Below, one piece after another: positions 57,801-64,000 of a DNA stretch of 64,000 nucleotides; position 1 is the stretch's first letter, and every line of letters starts with the position of its first letter. The notes under the pieces are model-generated. The model did no database searches. It saw only the letters and a list, made by a program, of their open reading frames with translations, and was not told where the DNA came from. The translations under genes and the position numbers were made by a program. Source of the DNA: Desulfobulbus_C sp964551175 (GTDB lineage: Bacteria > Desulfobacterota > Desulfobulbia > Desulfobulbales > Desulfobulbaceae); NCBI GenBank assembly GCA_964551175.1, contig CAZKBZ010000002.1, positions 1-64,000 of the forward strand. The letters are read 5' to 3'.

Positions 57801-58610
57801 GACGTCCACCTTGCGGACCCACTGTTCAGGCTGCTGTTGATCATCCGGGTTCTGAACAAGCAAAGCAGCTTCATGATACTGCTCGTGAACATCCAGCAGT
57901 TTATCTATCCAGACAGAGATGTTTGCAGAGTAGAGCGACTGATGTTTATGGTAGATCCGGGTAAAAGTATCAAGCTTATGCTGCCGGGGACGTGCACGCA
58001 CCATGGAATCTGCTGACACCCGGTAATAAAAAAGAATCTTCGGTATCTGGTAGACCTTTCGGCCCATTTCCAGGAGTGAAAGCCAGAAATCATAATCCTC
58101 CCAACCATACAGCAAACTCTCATCATATCCGCCAGCCGCCTGCCAGTCTTTTCGACGAAACAGGGCAGAACAGAAAATAACATTGTCAAGCAGCATGGTC
58201 TCCAGCGAAAACTCCGGCAGTTGCCACTCGGTATCAACAGCACCAAAAAGCCGGGCACGACAATACACAATTCCCAAATTGGGACGTTCAGACAGCAGCT
58301 TGACCGCCTCCTCCAGATACGTCGGCCCTATCCGGTCATCGGCATCCAGTGGAAGGATGTATTCCCCCAGGGCCTCTCGTATTCCGTTGTTTCTGGCTGC
58401 GGCAAGTCCCTGATTTCGAGTAGAGATGACTCTTGTTTTAGGTCTGTTATAACTCTCCAGCAACCTGTTCGTATCCGAATCCGTTGAACCGTCGTTAACG
58501 ACAATAATTTCATATTCTGCGTAGCTTTGTTTCAATACAGAAACAACTGCTTCATCAACAAATTGTCCCTGATTAAAACAGGGTATAACCACGGAAACGG
58601 ATACCGACAT
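54870..58610 (-). CDS. Multi-domain glycosyltransferase with three GT2-like domains and seven repeats
   Basis: The product has 1246 residues. Residues 1-230 are a GT2 domain (VSVVIPCFNQGQFVDEAV, VVNDGSTDSD, LPLDADDRIGP). Residues 230-400 are a beta-rich module. Residues 437-705 hold seven repeats of 37-39 residues, each of the pattern 'F-D-x-x-x-Y-x-x-x-P-x5-DPL-x-HY-x-x-x-G-x-x-x-x-x-P-N-P'. Residues 713-930 are a second GT2 domain (ISILMPVYNTDEHLL, LVDDGSSAAH, FLDHDDELT). Residues 970-1240 look like a third, with CLYDIDLCLRLRDEGVEHV. It probably adds several sugars in turn. It starts four bases after the elyC-like frame and ends with TAG. Confidence 0.88.
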   Translation of the reverse strand: MSVSVSVVIPCFNQGQFVDEAVVSVLKQSYAEYEIIVVNDGSTDSDTNRLLESYNRPKTRVISTRNQGLAAARNNGIREALGEYILPLDADDRIGPTYLEEAVKLLSERPNLGIVYCRARLFGAVDTEWQLPEFSLETMLLDNVIFCSALFRRKDWQAAGGYDESLLYGWEDYDFWLSLLEMGRKVYQIPKILFYYRVSADSMVRARPRQHKLDTFTRIYHKHQSLYSANISVWIDKLLDVHEQYHEAALLVQNPDDQQQPEQWVRKVDVSTNRLEFLLPDRTGVKQLIFKAADDYVVLRIKSIRIQEQGSSRPVGNWTTNADVAEGDVFIFCKDDPCIFFNLTEDDLSDETGEKLVISLQYLAFGRDCLDFVMAGQPAEEKNAEDTSHSTLEENRSTVAGVPLSWWGVNKALIKLRLKSLKYYLLNAHYRAIKKSGLFDPVFYLRNNPWMDPLLIDPLMYYVETGWREGRSPSPFFEQTLIWYRQNSEVAEGHDPLLHYIEKGWQDGENPNPLFWSKWYAQEYPESAAKGKTPLSHYLQKGWRAACNPNPFLDLSGYIARHPEIKMSSVDPLTHFVTYGLERKDPLLRFFDKNYYLESNPSVALKGIPPFFHYICYGAEEGCSPNRFFDPAWYRKNYCPEIEDPLQIFFHFSQKGSNKLYRPSALFDPAYYSKTYPESLSDSTHPLLHYQEQGIVAGFYPCQEVADLTRKPVISILMPVYNTDEHLLRRAIHSVLYQAYPHWQLCLVDDGSSAAHIAPLLQEYAGKDQRIKVRFLSENRGISRATNEAADLAESEYLGFLDHDDELTLDALYEMVRAINRFDPDILYSDEDLVDRESRHIERFYKPDFNPELLLCHNYITHMFVIRSFLFDQVGGLSASCSGAQDYELLLKSTELTDKIHHIRRSLYKWRATETSTSIHHDQKNYADAAGLYALQSAMKRRGLSVEVRQGQWKYYYQVHRLKDREPHISIISLLSVYSNDMFSWLKMLVDRIKYQHFDIHILCPTAVANLQSDTFPAQLAGKVSFHEISSEESDAKVLNRAVEHAVGEYLVFLKGGVVPEEPAWIDTLIGYSLTELCGVVGGKIKGQGGQTVDPALPDITDESCRVYRSFLVDGSFHLNGIVCPQNVIAVSFDFCMVRRSLFQQVAGFDDENYPFCLYDIDLCLRLRDEGVEHVVTPFCSAKYQYRFGEEGEHLGCRRERELFQQRWQEILVRHPYYNEQRLLEEKGLTRDAWQIWLAGTGGGRS

Positions 58611-58614
58611 ATCA

Positions 58615-59382
58615 CTACCCTTTCACATTCGACCATAAACTGCCCAGCCATTCGTGAAAACGCTGCTGAGCAATATAAACATTTTTGCAGGACAGGAGAT
58701 AAGCACGGGAAACATCACCCTGTTTCTCTGTAATTGTAAAGTCGGTTGGTGCTGGTAATGGTTGCATGCCGACTGCTCTAACTATATGTAATGCCCTTGG
58801 CATATGCCAGGAAGAGATCACGAGCACAAAATGATGCTCAGCCAACAGAGGCACAAGCAACTCTGCCTCTTCAACTGTATCTCGAGGACTATCTTCAACT
58901 ATCATTTTATCCGGATTCACACCGAGTTTCAGAGCAAGGTTCCCAACTATCCTGGCATTGGCAACAAAATCAATATTCCTGCCGCCACTTATCACCAATG
59001 TCCTCTGAGGTAGCATTCTGTGAATCCGAATCCCTTCAACTATTCTCTAAAGTGAGGAACCACTGATCTGACTGGAAATTGGTACACCTGGATCAGAAAC
59101 ATGGGTATTTCCCAGCACTACGACATATTTCAAATTGTTAACCTGCTCCGTAGAAAGTCGCTGAACTGCGAGAGGAGGGTACTGACGTTCCAGATCAAAA
59201 AGACAGTGACGACCCCAGAAACCATACCCACACATTGTTAACACAGTAATGGTGAGGAAGATAATAGCCCGAGGACCTCTTCTTTTCCCAGTCAGGAGCA
59301 GAACAAAGGCAGACAACAACAGCAGGATAACAGGAAGAGGGGCTAAGAGAGATACAACAGTTCTGGCCAGGGTCAACAGCAT
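58615..59382 (-). pseudogene. ElyC/YdcF-like DUF218 envelope protein, split by an in-frame amber codon
   Basis: The frame from the ATG at 59382 runs 111 codons, meets TAG at 59049-59047, and continues in the same frame to the stop at 58615. The whole is 256 codons, close to the usual ElyC length. Before the amber: two membrane helices and YVVVLGNTHVSDP with QISGSSL; after it: RIVEGIRIHRM, then TLVISGG, DTVEEAELL and HHFVLVISSWHMPRAL. The two halves join without gap or overlap, so a single base change made the stop. The protein would act at the cell envelope. The downstream giant GT gene begins four bases after it, so polar effects are possible. Confidence 0.8.
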
Positions 59383-59459
59383 GCTTCACACCTGAATATG
59401 TGCCAGCTTTCTCGAAACTTGTAACTATTTGTTTTCAAGGTCCCAGCGTCTGTAAACAA

Positions 59460-60458
59460 TTATGTTGTAAGATAAGACCGGCCATGTCGACATGCATGCC
59501 AGTTCCAGGCTGTAGAAATTATGTTCTTAAGGTCGGAACGGATCGGCTGCCATCCCAGAAGCTGTTCAGCTTTTGTTGTATCAGCTACCAATTTCGGAGG
59601 ATCACCTTTACGGCGTTCTTTAAAAATAACACGAAACTGTTCGGCACTGAGCTGTTGAACCTCTTTGAGAATATCCATAACAGAACAACCCATGCCTGTG
59701 CCAAGATTGATCTCCTGGCTGCGCCCCTTATCTTCAAGGTACTGCAAAGACTGAACATGAGCCTCTGCCAGGTCGGTGACATGTACATAATCCCTGATGG
59801 CTGTACCGTCAGCTGTATCATAATCCGTCCCAAAAACACAAACATGCGGCTTCAATCCCAGTGCAGCATATATGGTGAGAGGAATAAGATGTGTCTCAGG
59901 AGTATGGTCCTCTCCAACCTCTCCTTCGGAATCTGCACCGGCTGCATTAAAGTAACGCAGCATTACCGACTTGACTCCGTAAGCTTGATCGTAATCTCTT
60001 AAGATTTCTTCGACCATCAATTTGCTCCGGCCATAAGGATTAATAGGAGTTTGTTCATGTGTTTCACCTATCGGCAGGGAATCCGGCAAGCCATATGTTG
60101 CACAACTGCTTGAGAAAACAATATGATTACATGCATTTCTCCGCATTGCGCCAAGCAAAGACAATGTACCACAGACATTGTTGTGATAATACCTTTCAGG
60201 TTCCGCCATGGACTCACCAACATAGGCAAAGGCTGCAAAATGAATGACTGCTGCAGGGGAATACTGCTTAAACACTACATCCAATAGTTCCTGATCTCGA
60301 ATGTCACCGTCAATAAAAGGACCCCATTTTACAAAGGATTCATGTCCATACACAAGGTTATCCAAAACAACTGGAGAATATCCCATCTGGTGCAGCAGTT
60401 TGCAGGTATGACTCCCTATGTACCCGGCACCACCTGTGACTAATATTACTTTATTCAT
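59460..60458 (-). CDS. galE: UDP-glucose 4-epimerase
   Basis: The product has 332 residues, the usual GalE size. ILVTGGAGYIGSHTCKLL is the NAD loop; VFSSSCATYGLP and NPYGRSKLMVEEIL give the Ser and Tyr-x3-Lys catalytic residues; LRYFNAAGAD and DGTAIRDYVHVTDLAEAH are GalE signatures. It interconverts UDP-glucose and UDP-galactose (or the N-acetyl forms) in the cytoplasm and supplies sugars for the polysaccharide. The ribosome site is weak (AAAAAAG). Confidence 0.95.
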   Translation of the reverse strand: MNKVILVTGGAGYIGSHTCKLLHQMGYSPVVLDNLVYGHESFVKWGPFIDGDIRDQELLDVVFKQYSPAAVIHFAAFAYVGESMAEPERYYHNNVCGTLSLLGAMRRNACNHIVFSSSCATYGLPDSLPIGETHEQTPINPYGRSKLMVEEILRDYDQAYGVKSVMLRYFNAAGADSEGEVGEDHTPETHLIPLTIYAALGLKPHVCVFGTDYDTADGTAIRDYVHVTDLAEAHVQSLQYLEDKGRSQEINLGTGMGCSVMDILKEVQQLSAEQFRVIFKERRKGDPPKLVADTTKAEQLLGWQPIRSDLKNIISTAWNWHACRHGRSYLTT

Positions 60459-60524
60459 CTTTTTTTAGAATACTCCATCAACTTCCTTTATTCCGATCGA
60501 TATTTCTCAACAGAATCCCACTCC

Positions 60525-61205
60525 TTATTTGACAATTGCCATTTTCGTTACAAGATCGTTTAGTTCCTGAAGGCATCCCATAAGAATCATAATCGTTCCT
60601 ACCATTTCCAACCCTTCCTCTAACACAAATTCAATCAGCTGTAAAACTGAGGATAAATTAAAAGAATATGAAATATATTCTAAAAAAATACCACCAAAAG
60701 CATAGAGAAAAAGTCCACCTATTACCCAAAATTGAAGATATTTTTCATCATTTCTAACTACTACAAAATAGATAACGCAGAATAAAAAAAATAACATACT
60801 AAATGGAGCGTACATGTACACCCATTTTACAGATGTGCACTCACTAAGAAGTTCATGTAAACGTGCTGCTTCATCTAAAGACAAAAAAGCAAAAACTGAA
60901 GCAAAATAAATCCAGAACTGACTCCACTTGTCTGATTTATCATTAACTTTATTATGAAATAAAAATATTACTAATGAACATAAAAATACTAAAAATAGTA
61001 AAATAGTTGAATACCATGTGGGTATATTTGCTTCTGCATTAAGATCAAATCTATTGTGTACGGCTGGTGACAGAGTTTCTGTAAAAAAATGCATTACTAT
61101 AAGAAAAAAAACTATAGTTAAAAAAAAAGAAAAATGTGTTTTTGTTTGTACATTAATCATAATACCGTACACGTTGTCATCTTTTACTCTTTGCATGGTC
61201 CCCAT
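60525..61205 (-). CDS. AT-rich multi-pass membrane protein of unknown function
   Basis: The product has 226 residues with six membrane helices, roughly at 27-47, 63-82, 95-112, 128-148, 155-175 and 182-215. Acidic and His residues lie at helix ends in FLSLDEAARLHELLSE and in FVLEEGLEMVGT. The pattern is shared by some unnamed membrane proteins, but I know no function. Base composition is clearly more AT-rich than the neighbours, suggesting separate origin. The start is uncertain: ATG codons at 61205, 61196 and 61160 are all possible. Confidence 0.62.
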   Translation of the reverse strand: MGTMQRVKDDNVYGIMINVQTKTHFSFFLTIVFFLIVMHFFTETLSPAVHNRFDLNAEANIPTWYSTILLFLVFLCSLVIFLFHNKVNDKSDKWSQFWIYFASVFAFLSLDEAARLHELLSECTSVKWVYMYAPFSMLFFLFCVIYFVVVRNDEKYLQFWVIGGLFLYAFGGIFLEYISYSFNLSSVLQLIEFVLEEGLEMVGTIMILMGCLQELNDLVTKMAIVK

Positions 61206-61310
61206 ATTCTGGTCAAAATTTCTCTATTTTACTGACATCAGTGAATCGGATGTCAAAAGATGTTTCCATGAATTTCTGGATCATTAACTTTATAAACATC
61301 GAGGAGCCAT

Positions 61311-61487
61311 ATTTATTGCGCTGATCACTGGGATGTGTATTCGAAGGAGATGCTCCAGAGATGCCATTTGCGCCAGAGCAAGTCAGAAACCGTAGCAATT
61401 GAGCGAAACAACGGGGGACAGCGACATTGGTTTGCCCGCTTTCAGGTGAATGGCAATATGAACGAGCTATTATCATTACTTTATTAA
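61311..61487 (+). pseudogene. IS1-family transposase relic
   Basis: The frame encodes YCADHWDVYSKEML, a short divergent stretch, then TVAIERNNGGQRHWFARF, joined directly to QVNGNMNELLSLL and a stop. These are C-terminal landmarks of IS1-family transposases, in which about 20 residues normally separate the two last segments. The relic thus lacks its N-terminal part and has an internal in-frame deletion. It cannot be active. The rest of the gap between 61206 and 61663 shows no gene; no inverted repeats were found. Confidence 0.75.
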
Positions 61488-61663
61488 AACTCTCAAACAT
61501 CCAAAATAGACATACTCCTGAGAGAGAACAGATAGAAAGAATACCAGAGGTGTCTCTCACCTTGGATTTTGCAAAATCCTACTGTTAAGCACAAGATAAG
61601 CCTATATTGTCTGCAAGTAGACTGTGGTATATTGCTCGATAAATTGATCAGATTCGGACTTAT

Positions 61664-62773
61664 TCATCCTTTCTTTTTTATCCTCAAATTCAACACCTTC
61701 AAATACAGGGACTCATAATCATTGATCATTCTTTCCAATCCAAACTTTTCCCTGATTTTTTCCCTTCCAGACATTCCCATACTTTTTATTTTTTCTTCAT
61801 CACACAAAACATCTAAAATTGTGGAAGAAAGTGTTTCCGGCAAATGATCCGAAACCAGTAAACCTGTTTTCCTGTGATCCACAAGTTCCCTGTTGCCTCC
61901 CAGATCAGAGGCAATCACAGGCTTTCCCATAGCCATGTACTCAATAATTACATTTGACGTTCCCTCTCCTTGAGGGCTGAGGAGAATACCAACCTGACAC
62001 CCCATTATCAGTTGTTCCGGATGATTTACATCAGTGAAGAAATGAATGCTTTTGTCAAGATTTAAAGAAGAAGATAATTGTCGGCAACGATCAAGAGTTT
62101 CGCCACGTCCAACAAGTATCAGCCTAAGGGATGGAACCTTCTGTTGCATTACAGGCAGCGCCCGGATTAATGAAATTTGATCCTTTTTTCTGGTGAAATT
62201 GCCAACCATGCAAATAGCAGGATATCCATAAAAAACAGATTCTACCCCCTTGAATCTGTTTAAATCAACCCCATTATATATAACACTTGCATTAGAAAAC
62301 TTCTCAACCCCAAAGGCTCGCAGACCAGCTTGCGAATTTGCCACGATCCAGGTCGCAAAAGACATGCAAATCCTGCTGATTCGGTCACGTCGGTTCAATC
62401 TGGGACGTGCGCTGCGAATAGAACCGTTAATAACCGGCTTACCGGTAATTTTTCCTGCAACAATTCCGGCACAATCACTGACGCTTCCAAAAGTATGTAT
62501 TAAGTCTATATGATATTTCCCAACAAGATTGATTAATGAAAAAGCCAGAGTAAAATCATATGAACGAGATTGCCTGACAGGCAACACAATATCTGAATAT
62601 TTTCCGGCCTCTTCCTCGCGTTCGCCTCCCTTTACCAGCACGCCAAAAACTGTACGAAAAACTCCCTTACCTTTCAAACCTCTCAGTAATTCTACAATCT
62701 GGCGTTCAGTCCCACCTGAAGACATTCCGTCTGCCAAAATTAAAATGGCAGGTTTTTCATGGCCAGCATCCAT
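61664..62773 (-). CDS. GT4-family glycosyltransferase
   Basis: The product has 369 residues. The acceptor lobe starts ILILADGMSSGGTERQIVEL; VIYNGVDLNRF and ICMVGNFTRKKDQISLIRAL open the donor lobe, and SPQGEGTSNVIIEYMAMGKP holds the E-x7-E region. It begins directly after the stop of the kinase-like gene (TAA then ATG), so the two are co-translated. Donor and acceptor are unknown. Confidence 0.9.
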   Translation of the reverse strand: MDAGHEKPAILILADGMSSGGTERQIVELLRGLKGKGVFRTVFGVLVKGGEREEEAGKYSDIVLPVRQSRSYDFTLAFSLINLVGKYHIDLIHTFGSVSDCAGIVAGKITGKPVINGSIRSARPRLNRRDRISRICMSFATWIVANSQAGLRAFGVEKFSNASVIYNGVDLNRFKGVESVFYGYPAICMVGNFTRKKDQISLIRALPVMQQKVPSLRLILVGRGETLDRCRQLSSSLNLDKSIHFFTDVNHPEQLIMGCQVGILLSPQGEGTSNVIIEYMAMGKPVIASDLGGNRELVDHRKTGLLVSDHLPETLSSTILDVLCDEEKIKSMGMSGREKIREKFGLERMINDYESLYLKVLNLRIKKKG

Positions 62774-64000
62774 TTAACGCCTGATTCTACCAAGAACTAC
62801 AGCACGAGACCCAATAATATCTGAATGCAACCTGCAAGTATTAACTATTTCCAGAGGAAAGGGCCATTTCTGTGCATGAGCTGCCAGTTGCTTTCCAGAC
62901 TGTCCTGCTGAGCCGATAACCACGAGATACGACACAGATATCAGCTCAAAACCGGACAAAAAAGAATCTTCCGCTTCAACTTGAACAAAGGCCAGATCGT
63001 ATTGGCTCAAGGGCAAACTGTTCCAGTCAAGCCCGCAACCATCTTCGGCTGCAAAGACATCAAATCGCGTAAAAGCGAAATAGTATAAATATCGGCGTAT
63101 TAATGATACGGTATCCGACGGGCGTATCATTACAATCCAGCTAGCCCCAGCGGTAAGGGCTGAAATGGTGACAGTCTCTTCCAGCAAGCAGAAATCCAGA
63201 ATGGCAGCCTTTTGTAACTCAACACCGTTATTGGATAAGAAAACTGCTAACGTGTCTGGTTTCTTTTGAGAAAAATTATCTTCCCTTTCGAGTAGAGAAG
63301 GCGTCAGCCTACCGAGTGCTGTCATTTTCTTCAGAAGATCTTTTCCAAACCTTCTGTTGAAAAGTACAAAATTCTGAATATCAACATAATATGTTCCTGT
63401 AGAATCACTAAGAATGTTATGCCTAAAATCAGGTGGTCGCAGATCACAATGCTCCTGAATACTGATTGTCTGCATACCTATCTCTTTCATTGCTTTCCTA
63501 AAACGAGAAACAAACTCTATCCCTTTATCACCGACCACTACCTCTCCGGTAACAGGTTGAACAATCAATCCATATTGACAGCTTCCATCTTCAGCTTCCA
63601 GCCTGACAAGATCATAAACTCTTGGTGCAAGACCCTCCTCATGAAGCAAATTGCTGATAACTGTTTTTTCCAGCAAGCTGCCAACGGCAATCATGCTGAA
63701 CCATGTTGAAGCCGGTGCCAGCTTGCAGGAAGTATAGTAGGGTGTGGAGTCCGGTGAGATTTCTCTGCTCTTGGATATTTTTAAACCCACATTACAGGGG
63801 TAGCAATCCAGAATTTTACGATTAATTTTTTCTATGTCTTTCGGATTATCGATGTATATACTATGTCTTCCGGATTTGAATCTCAAGCCTGCTTTCTCTA
63901 TTTTCTCAGCTAAATCTTGGGGATATGTATTCCCAAAATTAATACCTGAAAAGACTACAGGGATCGACTGACTTTTTTTGCATCGGACACGGTTAAAGCG
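62774..64000 (-). CDS. Kinase-fold protein, 5' end beyond the window
   Basis: The frame is open from the right edge through 409 sense codons; a TTG at 63886 is internal, since 38 coherent codons (such as IPVVFSGINFGNTYPQDLAE) precede it. The middle has a kinase-like catalytic loop, EHCDLRPPDFRHNIL, with YYVDIQNFVLF where protein or small-molecule kinases carry DFG/DxD. The last 170 residues resemble a Rossmann-type domain (VTISALTAGASWIVMIRPSD). It may phosphorylate a sugar or lipid, as in lipopolysaccharide kinases, but the altered DFG motif leaves activity uncertain. It is coupled to the GT4 gene. Confidence 0.68.
   Translation of the reverse strand, partial: RFNRVRCKKSQSIPVVFSGINFGNTYPQDLAEKIEKAGLRFKSGRHSIYIDNPKDIEKINRKILDCYPCNVGLKISKSREISPDSTPYYTSCKLAPASTWFSMIAVGSLLEKTVISNLLHEEGLAPRVYDLVRLEAEDGSCQYGLIVQPVTGEVVVGDKGIEFVSRFRKAMKEIGMQTISIQEHCDLRPPDFRHNILSDSTGTYYVDIQNFVLFNRRFGKDLLKKMTALGRLTPSLLEREDNFSQKKPDTLAVFLSNNGVELQKAAILDFCLLEETVTISALTAGASWIVMIRPSDTVSLIRRYLYYFAFTRFDVFAAEDGCGLDWNSLPLSQYDLAFVQVEAEDSFLSGFELISVSYLVVIGSAGQSGKQLAAHAQKWPFPLEIVNTCRLHSDIIGSRAVVLGRIRR

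Noticed and set aside
58615..59382. Two separate genes of 133 and 111 codons
   Set aside because: They share one frame, meet at a single TAG, and together make one normal-length ElyC/YdcF-like protein.
61213..61560. 115-codon minus-strand frame
   Set aside because: It is antisense to the transposase relic, which is read convincingly on the plus strand.
1..64000. General pyrrolysine use of TAG
   Set aside because: Several genes here end normally in TAG, including gabD and the 1246-residue glycosyltransferase gene, and only one internal TAG was found.

Overview
The window looks like a chromosomal segment from a Desulfobacterota bacterium, most likely of the Desulfobulbales / sulfate-reducer type. 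This is an inference. It rests on a selenocysteine-encoding, four-haem UshA-like secreted protein, a CooC-type nickel-insertion ATPase, a CFI-box secreted protein and the general style of the envelope genes. No rRNA, tRNA, CRISPR array or intact mobile element was found.

Layout. Positions 1-10.6 kb are mostly housekeeping or signalling: the end of a glycosyltransferase pair, gabD, a PilZ protein converging on an adenylate cyclase with a degenerate receiver, rarA, the selenoprotein gene (in-frame UGA at 7486-7488 followed by a bSECIS-like hairpin), a Bax-inhibitor-1 family protein and cooC. From 10.7 to 64 kb almost everything concerns extracellular polysaccharide. Block A (12.66-23.17 kb, minus strand, genes overlapping or a few bases apart) carries an initiating sugar-phosphate transferase, four GT2 glycosyltransferases, two flippase-like membrane proteins (one fused to a beta-propeller), a left-handed beta-helix acyltransferase and a large membrane protein. 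A terminator near 23.4 kb separates it from a secreted SGNH hydrolase with a CFI-box tail and a secreted propeller-like protein. Block B (25.5-28.9 kb) is a divergent pair: a DUF2142-like membrane protein and a paralogue of the large membrane protein of block A. Block C (29.0-43.1 kb, minus) holds a GT2/methyltransferase-like fusion, a HAD-type protein, a membrane spermidine-synthase-like protein, a GT2, a small exported protein, a lipoprotein, an AlgJ-like plus MBOAT O-acetylation pair and an asparagine synthase. Block D (43.3-50.8 kb, plus) holds a PHP-like protein, a GT4, a second asparagine synthase, a GlpD-like oxidoreductase, a methyltransferase and an epimerase. Block E (50.8-64 kb, minus) has an alpha/beta hydrolase, a nucleotidyltransferase-GT2 fusion, a GT2, a 1246-residue multi-GT protein with seven internal repeats, an elyC-like gene split by one amber codon, galE, an AT-rich membrane protein, an IS1-family transposase relic, a GT4 and a kinase-like gene that leaves the window.

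How it fits together. Sugar nucleotides (GalE, epimerase, nucleotidyltransferase) feed many GT2/GT4 enzymes building on a lipid carrier primed by the WcaJ/WbaP-type transferase. Membrane proteins may move or decorate the product, and MBOAT plus AlgJ-like proteins would acetylate it. No Wzx, Wzy, Wza or Wzc is visible, so export genes must lie elsewhere. The observations most worth following are the selenoprotein with four c-type haems, a shared extracytoplasmic module in two otherwise unrelated membrane proteins, the flippase/propeller fusion, and the amber-interrupted elyC-like gene.
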